This document shows, piece after piece, positions 1-7,280 of a DNA stretch of 64,000 nt. The position numbers and the translations under genes are program-made. Within the stretch, counting starts at the first letter, position 1; the number at the start of each line of letters is the position of its first letter. Source of the stretch: Desulfovibrionaceae bacterium (GTDB taxonomy: Bacteria; Desulfobacterota; Desulfovibrionia; Desulfovibrionales; Desulfovibrionaceae); the NCBI GenBank assembly GCA_019421865.1, contig JAHZEL010000008.1, positions 1-64,000 of the forward strand, written 5' to 3'. The notes beneath the pieces are model-generated. The model did no database searches, was not told the DNA's origin, and worked only from the letters and a program-made list of their open reading frames with translations.

Positions 1-58
1 CTTAACTTCCGAGTTCGGAATGGGATCGGGTGTACCCGCTTCTCTATGGACACCAGCA
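1..58 (-). rRNA. rrf: 5S ribosomal RNA, 5' part only
   Basis: Read on the minus strand, the first bases of the window give the conserved 5' half of 5S rRNA, including the CCCGATCCCATTCCGAAC segment and the GGAAGTTAAG that follows it. The 3' half lies beyond the left edge, so the terminal stem cannot be checked and the 5' end at about 58 is approximate. Its position suggests that the end of an rRNA operon runs off the left edge. Confidence 0.9.
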
Positions 59-162
59 AATATGTATACTGCAATAAATGCAGTCAGTGTCGATGCGTTG
101 TTGCTTATAGCGAAAAGCGTTCCCCATGGCAAGTGTTTTTTTTCATGCAGTCCGCACGATCG

Positions 163-1803
163 TCATTTTTCCGACCCTGCGTATTCCGGGAGCCACAGAC
201 TTTCGTAGAACTTGCTGTGACTGAGCACTCTTTTTCTCAGGCGATCGCGATAGTTCTTCTCAGGCTGCACGTTCTGAGAAAAAACATTGTAACCGAAACC
301 GAGGCGGTCGCCTTCCACGGTGAAGCCCAGCGCCGTAAGCAGCGTGGGAAAAAGATCGAAGTGGGTGATGATAGTCCTCACGGGCTTCAGGGAGGCATCT
401 CTCGTCAGCGAACAGAGCACATAGCGCCCCTCGACGTGCTTGAGGTCCACTCCGTCCAGCTCCGGCATTCTTGCCTCGTGATCGCCCATGACAAGAATGA
501 CGAACTGATCCTCCCATCCCTTGTCGCGAATATGCCTGAGCAGGCGTTCCACCTGCGAGAGAGAGCACTTGATATATCCCGACCAGTTTTCCGTGAACCC
601 CTGATCCACGCACGGCGGGGAAAGAAAACCCGGTTCATGAGTATCCATGGTGGAAAGAGCAAAACTGAACTTCACGCCTTCCGCCATAAGCTCATCAATA
701 CGCTCAATGCTGCGATCGACCATGTCGCTGTCGTAGATGGCCCAGGTGTTCATGGTGGCAGGGTCGACGTGCTTTTTCTCTATCCAGTCTTCCTTCCCCA
801 TGAATTCCTGATAGCCGTGACTGCGGAAGAACTTGTCGAGGCCGGAAAACACGCCGCTTGAGCCGTTGTAGTAAACGTTATGGTACCCGTCCTCCTTCAG
901 ATAGTCGCCGAGGCACAAGGCTCCGGGCAGATAGCGGTCAAGCGCCCATCCGGTAAGATTGCCGCTCAATATGGAAATGGACTTGAGCGGAATGCCGCAC
1001 TGCGAAGCCACAATGCCGCCGATGGTAAAGTCGGCTCCGGGCATCTGATCGATGCGCAGATCAGGCGTCTGAATCGAGGGGCGGATGGGGCCAAGCAGGT
1101 CTTCCCCCATGAGCTCACTTCGACCGAAAGTTTCCTCAATGCTTTCACAGTAAATGATGAGCAGGTTCTTCGTACCCGTGCCGGAAACCTTCACCTTGCG
1201 CGGGTCCACATAGGCGCCTTCGGTGTAGAAATCGCCTATGACGGCCTGCTCCTGGAAAAACGTGAAGAAATTGACATAGAACATGGCATAAACAACGATG
1301 CCGCCCCATATCGCCAGAAGCCGACGGCCTGAGAAGATCCAGCAGAAAAAGCGCTGTACCCGTCGGGAAATGTTCCGAAAACGTTCCGAAACGCCGGCAG
1401 CCGTTACCGCAAGAAGCGCCACGACCAGCCAGCGCACCTTGACGAAGATCTCGTCGATGAACGTTCCGGGCACAATGAACCACAGCGCTATGAAAACCAC
1501 ACAGATCACGGCTGTCGTCATGCCGGGACGGGGATCGTCTCTTCGGACATGCTCACGAAGAAAGGCAAACGTAAAGGCGCAGAGCAGCGCATTGCGCACA
1601 TGCCAGAGAAAAACATGAATGAAGTCTCCCGGCATGGTCACGATGTTGTCCCGCATGAGCTGCATGTGGAACAGCACCTGATTGATGGTCACCTCGTCGA
1701 ATTCCCGCTTCGACATGATGAGAAAGGCTACCGTGAAGCACAACAGAAAAAAGGCAAGAAAAGATCGAAAGAAACGGAACAGGACCGTCCGTGCAGTAGG
1801 CAT
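163..1803 (-). CDS. Membrane-anchored phosphoglycerol transferase (LTA synthase / OpgB-like sulfatase family)
   Basis: This 546-residue protein has hydrophobic segments at about 8-30, 65-83, 98-112, 124-137 and 163-183, followed by an extracytoplasmic alkaline-phosphatase-fold domain. Visible signatures are NLLIIYCES (213-221, metal-binding Glu220), VASQCGIP (265-272, the nucleophile region as in E. coli OpgB), MDTHEPG (386-392) and MGDHE (439-443). These place it with enzymes that transfer phosphoglycerol from phosphatidylglycerol to a periplasmic glucan or surface polymer. In a Gram-negative host the acceptor is likely an osmoregulated glucan or lipopolysaccharide, but that is inference. 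It stands alone between the 5S gene and two tRNA-Lys genes. Confidence 0.82.
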   Translation of the reverse strand: MPTARTVLFRFFRSFLAFFLLCFTVAFLIMSKREFDEVTINQVLFHMQLMRDNIVTMPGDFIHVFLWHVRNALLCAFTFAFLREHVRRDDPRPGMTTAVICVVFIALWFIVPGTFIDEIFVKVRWLVVALLAVTAAGVSERFRNISRRVQRFFCWIFSGRRLLAIWGGIVVYAMFYVNFFTFFQEQAVIGDFYTEGAYVDPRKVKVSGTGTKNLLIIYCESIEETFGRSELMGEDLLGPIRPSIQTPDLRIDQMPGADFTIGGIVASQCGIPLKSISILSGNLTGWALDRYLPGALCLGDYLKEDGYHNVYYNGSSGVFSGLDKFFRSHGYQEFMGKEDWIEKKHVDPATMNTWAIYDSDMVDRSIERIDELMAEGVKFSFALSTMDTHEPGFLSPPCVDQGFTENWSGYIKCSLSQVERLLRHIRDKGWEDQFVILVMGDHEARMPELDGVDLKHVEGRYVLCSLTRDASLKPVRTIITHFDLFPTLLTALGFTVEGDRLGFGYNVFSQNVQPEKNYRDRLRKRVLSHSKFYESLWLPEYAGSEK

Positions 1804-1865
1804 GATGACATCCAGGGCTTGAGGTGCACTCCCGTTCCGGACGTACCGGCGGGTCGTTTCTTTTA

Positions 1866-1898
1866 AACAAAAAAAAGAGGCTGTGTAAACAGCCTCAT
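1866..1898 (-). terminator. Rho-independent terminator after tRNA-Lys
   Basis: On the minus strand a GAGGCTGT/ACAGCCTC stem with a short loop is followed by a run of eight T. It sits just downstream of the tRNA-Lys pair and ahead of the phosphoglycerol-transferase gene. Confidence 0.85.
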
Positions 1899-1907
1899 AA
1901 GATCACA

Positions 1908-1983
<76 letters not shown>

Positions 1984-2033
1984 ATGTGGACAGGATAACC
2001 TGTCGGTGCGTCCGACGTAAAACGTCTTTTGAA

Positions 2034-2109
<76 letters not shown>

Positions 2110-2129
2110 ATTCGCTTGACGTAGGTGTG

Positions 2130-2158
2130 TTTATAGGGAAATCGTCCCCCTTCGTCAA
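2130..2158 (-). promoter_or_regulatory. Sigma-70 promoter for the tRNA-Lys pair
   Basis: On the minus strand there is a -35 TTGACG (2153-2158), a 17-base spacer and a -10 TATAAA (2130-2135). Transcription should start about 10 bases before the second tRNA-Lys gene. Confidence 0.8.
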
Positions 2159-2244
2159 GCGTTTTTTCTCAAAAAAAAATAACGACGGTGAAAATTATTT
2201 CATAACTAATTATATATCAATTAGTTACATGACAAAAAAAGTTA

Positions 2245-2721
2245 CTAACGCACCTTCCCCGTTCTGATCACACGGCCTATTCTGCGTATGACGTGAAGAA
2301 TGGTCATGGCACAGACGATGCCTGCGGCAATGGCGGCCGCAAGGAGCAGCGTATACAGAATCTGCTGGGCAAAGGCCGACCACTGACCGCTGACGGCAAA
2401 GCTCATGGAACGATAGAGCGAGGCACCCGGCACCATGGGAATGGCGGCAGGAACAAGAAAAACCGTGGTCGGTGTTTTCTTCAGTCGGGCCATGGGATCG
2501 GCATAGAGGGTAAAACAGGCGGAAGCGAAGAAAAAGCGTATGACATCGCCTTCGTAACAGAAGCCCAGGGCAAGATAGGCGGCCCAGCCGATCATGCCAC
2601 CGAGTCCCGCCCAGAACAATCTGTTTGACTGCACGTTGAAAAGCACGGCAAAGCCGAAAGCGCCGGTAAACGCGGTCACAAGCTGGATCAGCCAGTCGGG
2701 AATCATCATTGCAGGCCTCAC
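2245..2721 (-). CDS. Threonine/serine exporter, small subunit (YjjB / ThrE_2-type)
   Basis: This 158-residue integral membrane protein has about four or five hydrophobic helices, and its second half carries the VPAAIPMVPGASLYRSM stretch typical of the C-terminal half of ThrE. In this split form of the exporter, the larger partner is encoded immediately upstream and the two reading frames overlap by four bases (ATGA). That points to a coupled two-component permease. By family, the pair exports threonine and serine or, in E. coli YjjPB, succinate. The substrate cannot be read from the sequence. Confidence 0.8.
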   Translation of the reverse strand: MRPAMMIPDWLIQLVTAFTGAFGFAVLFNVQSNRLFWAGLGGMIGWAAYLALGFCYEGDVIRFFFASACFTLYADPMARLKKTPTTVFLVPAAIPMVPGASLYRSMSFAVSGQWSAFAQQILYTLLLAAAIAAGIVCAMTILHVIRRIGRVIRTGKVR

Positions 2722-3521
2722 CAGATAAGCGTTGGCAACGCAAAGCCGAACGCTATGAGCGCCGCCAGCAGAAAGGCGTTGCAGAACCCGAGCAGCGCGG
2801 AAAGCGTATCGCCGTTGAAAATGTCACGTATGGAGTTGGTAAGCAACATGCCGGGAATAAGGAGCATGATGTTTCCTATGCTTATCTTTTCCGCGGAGCA
2901 ACCGAAGCCGCAGGACACGAAAAACAGGGCGAGACAGCCGCCGGCAAAGGACCAGAGCACGGCGGCCACATTTGCGGGCAGCTCAAGCAGGCGGGAAACG
3001 GAATCCATATACTTGAGAAAAAGCCCTATTACCGATGACGCCGCGGCATCCAGCCAGGATCCACCGAAAAACAGCGTGAAAGAGCCGGAAATAAGGGCAT
3101 GTACGGCCAAAAGGATCCAAAAGGAATACTGGGGCGTTCCCGTCCGTATTTCCTCAAGTTCGCTCTCCACCACTTCAAAAAGCGGCATTTCCTCACAGAT
3201 GCGGCGGGAAAGCGCATTGAGCCTGGCCAGCTTGAAAAGATCGTACTTGGTGGAGGTGATGCGCCGTGTCTGCGTGACGGCCCCGAACATGGGAGAATAG
3301 ACGGTAACCACGATGGCGGAAGTAATGGTGAACACATCCACCTTTTCCGCCCCGTATGCCAGGCAGATGCGTCGCACGCTGTCCTCCACCCGGCTGACCT
3401 CGGCACCGCTTATGAGCATTTCCTCGCCGATATTAAGCGCATTGAACAGGAACTCGCGGGCATAGTCTGTCGAGGAAGAACGCTGCAACGCGACCTGTTC
3501 AGCCAGATAATATTTCGCCAT
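2718..3521 (-). CDS. Threonine/serine exporter, large subunit (YjjP / ThrE-type, DUF1212)
   Basis: This 267-residue protein begins with the soluble ThrE domain, including MLISGAEVSRVEDSVRRI (about 35-52) and the VDVFTITSAIVV stretch, and ends with about four or five transmembrane helices. It is the upstream half of the split exporter, and its stop codon overlaps the start of the small subunit. A strong promoter lies about 80-110 bases upstream. No convincing Shine-Dalgarno precedes the first ATG, so the start is probable rather than certain. Confidence 0.82.
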   Translation of the reverse strand: MAKYYLAEQVALQRSSSTDYAREFLFNALNIGEEMLISGAEVSRVEDSVRRICLAYGAEKVDVFTITSAIVVTVYSPMFGAVTQTRRITSTKYDLFKLARLNALSRRICEEMPLFEVVESELEEIRTGTPQYSFWILLAVHALISGSFTLFFGGSWLDAAASSVIGLFLKYMDSVSRLLELPANVAAVLWSFAGGCLALFFVSCGFGCSAEKISIGNIMLLIPGMLLTNSIRDIFNGDTLSALLGFCNAFLLAALIAFGFALPTLIW

Positions 3522-3603
3522 AGTTAAACCATCGCTTCAAATAGGATCCATGCCCTTTCCGCGAAGAACCAGTCGCGCTCTCCAAGCATGGAGCATGCTC
3601 AAA

Positions 3604-3632
3604 GCTATAAAAAACGGCCGGAGTGCTGTCAA
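3604..3632 (-). promoter_or_regulatory. Sigma-70 promoter of the threonine/serine exporter operon
   Basis: On the minus strand there is a -35 TTGACA (3627-3632), a 17-base spacer and a -10 TATAGC (3604-3609). Only the exporter genes lie downstream on that strand. Confidence 0.7.
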
Positions 3633-3797
3633 TGCTGCGAAAACACCCGCATGTGAGGAAAAAAACAAGACAGATCGACGCGTTCACTCTGGCAGATCAA
3701 ACGAAATTTGCATTGCTCCCTCTCCCCCACAAGCGGCGTACACTCTTGCCTGATGCCCTTGAAGATGCCGGGCATCGTGGCCGGAGTCTTTAAACGA

Positions 3798-3827
3798 CAA
3801 AGAGCGCTCCTTTCGGAACGCTCTTTG
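3798..3827 (-). terminator. Candidate terminator after secG
   Basis: A CAAAGAGCG/CGCTCTTTG inverted repeat lies about 20 bases past the secG stop. Only a weak T tract follows it on the minus strand, so it could act as an mRNA-end stabiliser instead. Confidence 0.5.
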
Positions 3828-3846
3828 CAGACAAAGGAAAAGGCTA

Positions 3847-4314
3847 TCAGTTGGCAGCTTCAGCAGCAGGCGCGGCAGCCGTAGCGGGCTCGGCCGCCTG
3901 CTCGGCAGCGGGAGCGGCCTGAGCGGCGGGCTGTTCAGCCGCAGGAGCCTGAGCTTCTGCGGGAGCAGCGGCGGGAGCTGCAGGGGCAGACTGTTCAGGG
4001 GCGGCCGGAGCGGCAGCCTCGGCAGCGGCAGGAGCAGCGGGCACTTCTTCAAACTGCACGTCCAGCACGGACTCCTGAGAAGTACGGGTGGAGCTGGTCA
4101 TGATGTTGTACCCCAGAGAGGTGCAGATGAAGATGATGGCCAGGAACGTGGTCAGCTTGGCGAGAACGCCGCCGGCGCCGGCACTGCCGAACACGGAGCT
4201 GTTGCCGCCACCGCCGAAGATGACGCCCATGCCTTCACGGCCGGACTGAAGAAGCACCAGCACGACAAGGATGATGCATACGATAACATGAAGAGTCAGA
4301 ATGGCTGTCTGCAC
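3847..4314 (-). CDS. secG: Protein-export membrane protein SecG with long Ala/Pro-rich tail
   Basis: SecG is the small membrane subunit of the SecYEG translocon. The first 90 residues fit the family: a helix at about 4-23, the QSGREGMGVIFGGGGNSSVFGS loop region (partly QSGREGMG at 23-30), and a second helix at about 52-72. From about residue 92 to the end at 155 the protein consists almost only of Ala, Pro, Glu and Gln, making it longer than E. coli SecG (110 residues). It lies 22 bases downstream of tpiA on the same strand, a pairing common in bacteria, and is probably cotranscribed with it. Confidence 0.92.
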   Translation of the reverse strand: MQTAILTLHVIVCIILVVLVLLQSGREGMGVIFGGGGNSSVFGSAGAGGVLAKLTTFLAIIFICTSLGYNIMTSSTRTSQESVLDVQFEEVPAAPAAAEAAAPAAPEQSAPAAPAAAPAEAQAPAAEQPAAQAAPAAEQAAEPATAAAPAAEAAN

Positions 4315-4336
4315 GCGAAATGCTCCTTAACTAGAA

Positions 4337-5092
4337 CTAGGCATTGATGATCTGAGTAAAGCTATCAGCCTTCAAAGAAGCTCCTCCTACCAGCACACCG
4401 TCCACATTGTCAAGAGCAAGGATGCTTCCGGCATTGGCGGGCTTCACGCTGCCGCCGTAAAGAAGGGGCGTCTCATCGGCTCTGGAACCGAGGATGTCAC
4501 GCATGAGTTCACGACAGATGGCGTGGGTTTCCACGATATCGTCAGTAGTGGCGGTCTTGCCCGTACCGATGGCCCAGACCGGTTCGTAGGCAATGGCCAG
4601 CGCCTCGACCGGGGTATCAGCGGGCACGTTCTTCAAGCCGAGTCTGAGCTGACGTTCCAGCACGTTGCGAAGCAGACCGGCTTCGCGCTCTTCCAGCGTT
4701 TCACCGATGCACAGCATGACGCGCAGGCCGCAGGACAGGGCAAAAGCCGTCTTTTCACCGACGAACGCATCGCTTTCGCCGAGGATGTGACGACGTTCGG
4801 AATGGCCGGTCAGCACCCAGGAAGCTCCGCAGGCCTTGATCATGGCAGGCGAGATCTCACCCGTGAACGCACCTTCCGCCGCAGGATACATGTTTTCCGC
4901 ACCGGTCGACGCGCCCTGAATGGCGGTCATGGCCTCAGAGGCCCGCTCCAGAGCAGTGGCAGGCACGAAAACAATGATTTCACGGTCTTCAGGAGCCTTG
5001 CCGTTCAAAAGCGAAGCCATGTCCTTCACGGTTTCAACGGCTTCGGCGCCGGTCTTATACATCTTCCAGTTGGCGGCCATCAGCTTCTTCAT
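4337..5092 (-). CDS. tpiA: Triosephosphate isomerase
   Basis: The enzyme interconverts dihydroxyacetone phosphate and glyceraldehyde 3-phosphate in glycolysis and gluconeogenesis. It has 251 residues from the chosen start, which is normal for the family. The catalytic signatures are visible: AANWKMYK at the N-terminus, TGHSERR with the electrophilic His, AYEPVWAIGTGKTA with catalytic Glu and the flexible loop, and LYGGSVKPAN near the end. An ATG nine bases further upstream abuts the GAGAGG ribosome-binding site directly, whereas the ATG at 5092 is spaced nine bases from it, so the latter is preferred. secG follows in the same transcript. Confidence 0.96.
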   Translation of the reverse strand: MKKLMAANWKMYKTGAEAVETVKDMASLLNGKAPEDREIIVFVPATALERASEAMTAIQGASTGAENMYPAAEGAFTGEISPAMIKACGASWVLTGHSERRHILGESDAFVGEKTAFALSCGLRVMLCIGETLEEREAGLLRNVLERQLRLGLKNVPADTPVEALAIAYEPVWAIGTGKTATTDDIVETHAICRELMRDILGSRADETPLLYGGSVKPANAGSILALDNVDGVLVGGASLKADSFTQIINA

Positions 5093-5149
5093 AGAAAACA
5101 TCCTCTCAGAACTTTAGAATGGAATGGGGAAAAACTACGCTTCTCAGGC

Positions 5150-5180
5150 AAAAAAACAAGCCCCGGCTTCTCTTCCGGGA
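5150..5180 (-). terminator. Rho-independent terminator after ymdB
   Basis: On the minus strand a CCCGG/CCGGG stem with an eight-base loop is followed by GCTTG and seven T. It separates ymdB from tpiA-secG, so the two are probably separate transcripts. Confidence 0.65.
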
Positions 5181-5186
5181 AAAACT

Positions 5187-6107
5187 TCAGCGCTGAGAGG
5201 CCGGGCAGTGAGACCGTACGGCGCGAATTTCCCTCACAAGCCCGGTCTCATCGTCGATATCGACATAAACACCGTTCAGGGACACAGGCCCCCGGGCAGG
5301 CTTGAACGGTTGCGGCATCCGCGTGAGAAAACGGGTCAGCACAGGTTCAAAATCCATGCCGAGTGAAGACTGCTCCACGCCGCACATGCCCGCATCACTG
5401 ATATACGCCGTACCGCGCGGCAGAATCTGGGCATCGGCCGTCTGCACATGCGTGTGCGTACCGAATACGGCGCTTACCCTGCCGTCCAGCATCCAGCCCA
5501 GCGTTTTTTTCTCGCCGGTGGTTTCCGCATGGAAATCCACCAGCCTCACCCGGACATCCTGAAGCGCCTGACCGCAGCCGGAAACGGAACCATCGTGAAC
5601 AACTTCCGACGTCAGATCAGCTTCCCGAGCTCCGGCAACTACGGCAAAAACGCCAGCCACGCTCTCCTCTGCGCCTTCTGAAAGCGCAGGCGCGCCCTCA
5701 AGCCAGCGAAGCGCCGTACGGAACGGACACGGCAGAGGATCCATGAACACGGTTCCCAGAAGATTGAGCACCGCAAGCTTTCGACCATCCGCAAGCGTAT
5801 GCACGAGCCAGCCCCTGCCGGGAGCGCCCGGAGGGTAGTTGGCCGGACGGATGATGCGCCTGTCGCGCTCAAGCCGGGAAAAAATTTCCCTGTGCCGCCA
5901 TACATGATTGCCCGACGTGACCAGATCCACGCCAGCAGCAAACAGCTCATCCAGCGTTTCCGAAGTCATGCCTATGCCTCCGGCAATGTTTTCTCCGTTG
6001 GCCAGCACCACGTCCGGGGCATATTCCTCACGCAGTTCCGGCAGAAACTGCTTCACGGCAAGCCTGCCGGCCTTCCCCACCACGTCGCCGAGAAAAATTA
6101 CGCGCAT
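5187..6107 (-). CDS. ymdB: YmdB-type metallophosphoesterase
   Basis: This 306-residue calcineurin-like phosphoesterase belongs to the YmdB/TIGR00282 family, whose Bacillus member hydrolyses 2',3'-cAMP and affects motility and biofilm decisions. Metal-binding motifs are seen in order: FLGDVVGKAGR at the N-terminus, LANGENIAGG, TSGNHVWRHRE, DFHAETTGEK and GTHTHVQTAD. The start at 6107 overlaps the stop of the upstream HD gene as TGATG and is preceded by GGAGGAG, so it is preferred to an in-frame ATG ten codons earlier. Translational coupling to the HD protein suggests a shared nucleotide-related role, which is inference. Confidence 0.9.
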   Translation of the reverse strand: MRVIFLGDVVGKAGRLAVKQFLPELREEYAPDVVLANGENIAGGIGMTSETLDELFAAGVDLVTSGNHVWRHREIFSRLERDRRIIRPANYPPGAPGRGWLVHTLADGRKLAVLNLLGTVFMDPLPCPFRTALRWLEGAPALSEGAEESVAGVFAVVAGAREADLTSEVVHDGSVSGCGQALQDVRVRLVDFHAETTGEKKTLGWMLDGRVSAVFGTHTHVQTADAQILPRGTAYISDAGMCGVEQSSLGMDFEPVLTRFLTRMPQPFKPARGPVSLNGVYVDIDDETGLVREIRAVRSHCPASQR

Positions 6108-6925
6108 CAGCGCTCTCCTCCGTTTCCGAGGCGACATTCTTCAAGCATGACATGAAGTTTTTCCACGGCGGGACGCAGCTGAGGGTCATCCGGCAGGCCG
6201 GCGAGAACCTTTTCCATAAGTCCGCTTCCGGCGAGAGCCCTGCGCGTAGCGGCGAAGCGCAGCTCCAGCATCCAGGTTCCGAGAAGCAGGCGGAAGTCAT
6301 TGACGAAACGAAGATCGGAATACCGGGCCACCCTGCCCTCAAGCACGCACTGCGCCACGCACGGCGTCCAGCATCCGGCATCGTCCTTCACATGAAGAAG
6401 AACGGCATCACGTTCCGGCAGAGCATTGTCGAGATACCCCACCATAACGCGGAAGATATCGAGCTTGTCGCTGTCGCGCACCACGTCGGTCACAAAACGG
6501 GCAGCCGGATCCAGCAGCGGCGACAGCGCATACCGGTTGTGCAGAAGTACCGCGCACTGGGCAAGCTGCCTTACGCGGAGAGATTCCTCCTTCAGAAAGG
6601 ACTCGTCGCGCATGGTGCGAAAGCTCAGAACCGCATGATTGACCGATTTGGCATCCAGAAAGGTGCGGTACTGCCGAAACTGCGGAAAGCGTCCGCAGTC
6701 ATGGTACAGAGCCGCAAGCACCGCCGCACGGCAGGCCTCTTCATCTCTGCTCCAGAAACTTTCCACCGCATCTTCAGGCAGAGACTCCACAATGGCCGCG
6801 GCGTGTTCCGTCACCCTGAAGGTATGATCCACCTTGAGGCGCAGAGGCGCAGCATCCGGCACGTCGCGAAAGCCGTCCGTATAGGCGAGAAAACGGCTGC
6901 GATGCCCGGACAGATCAATTTTCAT
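6107..6925 (-). CDS. HD-domain phosphohydrolase of unknown substrate
   Basis: This 272-residue soluble protein has HD-superfamily motifs. KVDHTFRV near residue 31 supplies the first His, YHDCGRFPQF near 75 the HD pair, NHAVLS about 96 another metal-ligand His, and DSDKLDIFR about 152 the final Asp. Such proteins hydrolyse phosphate esters of nucleotides, but the substrate cannot be told from sequence. Its stop overlaps the ymdB start, and its own start overlaps the end of the preceding small membrane-protein gene by 11 bases, so the three genes form one tightly packed operon. Confidence 0.75.
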   Translation of the reverse strand: MKIDLSGHRSRFLAYTDGFRDVPDAAPLRLKVDHTFRVTEHAAAIVESLPEDAVESFWSRDEEACRAAVLAALYHDCGRFPQFRQYRTFLDAKSVNHAVLSFRTMRDESFLKEESLRVRQLAQCAVLLHNRYALSPLLDPAARFVTDVVRDSDKLDIFRVMVGYLDNALPERDAVLLHVKDDAGCWTPCVAQCVLEGRVARYSDLRFVNDFRLLLGTWMLELRFAATRRALAGSGLMEKVLAGLPDDPQLRPAVEKLHVMLEECRLGNGGER

Positions 6926-7145
6926 GCTTCTCTCCCCTCTCCTGCCATTCCTTCAGGCGACGCTCGCGCTCCTCGGCTTCCTTCTGGCGGATGCGCCTGT
7001 TGCTTTCATCCCACTTCGGATCCCGCAGCAGGCCGCGCGGACCATACAGCGCGCGCAGAAAAAAGATCACCGCGGCGGACACCAGCACCATGACGATGAC
7101 GCCGCTCAGCGTGCCGGTAAAAAGACTTTCAAGAATCTCGGACAA
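6915..7145 (-). CDS. Small single-helix membrane protein, hypothetical
   Basis: From a TTG start at 7145 this encodes 76 residues. A single strong transmembrane helix (about 12-33) is followed by a charged, probably coiled cytoplasmic tail rich in Arg, Glu and Lys (RRIRQKEAEERERRLKEW). The TTG is chosen because AAGGAG lies seven bases ahead. An ATG further upstream at 7202 has no ribosome-binding site and would place a charged leader before the helix. It is the first gene of the operon with the HD protein and ymdB. Its function is unknown. Confidence 0.6.
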   Translation of the reverse strand: MSEILESLFTGTLSGVIVMVLVSAAVIFFLRALYGPRGLLRDPKWDESNRRIRQKEAEERERRLKEWQERGEKHEN

Positions 7146-7280
7146 GGGAAGGCTCCTTTGCTTAATTTGAGCGATTCTAGCCTTTGCCCCGCCGGGACGC
7201 AAGTACCGGGCTCCGCTTGCGCTTTACGGGGGCTGCCCCCTGTGCTAACTACTTGGCACGGACTTATCATCGGAGTTACC

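Larger units (their letters stand above)
3522..3846. other. Intergenic region between secG and the exporter genes
   Basis: These 325 bases hold the promoter of the exporter operon (3604-3632) and, at the secG end, a candidate terminator hairpin. Short open frames on both strands show no ribosome-binding site or recognisable protein. Confidence 0.6.
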
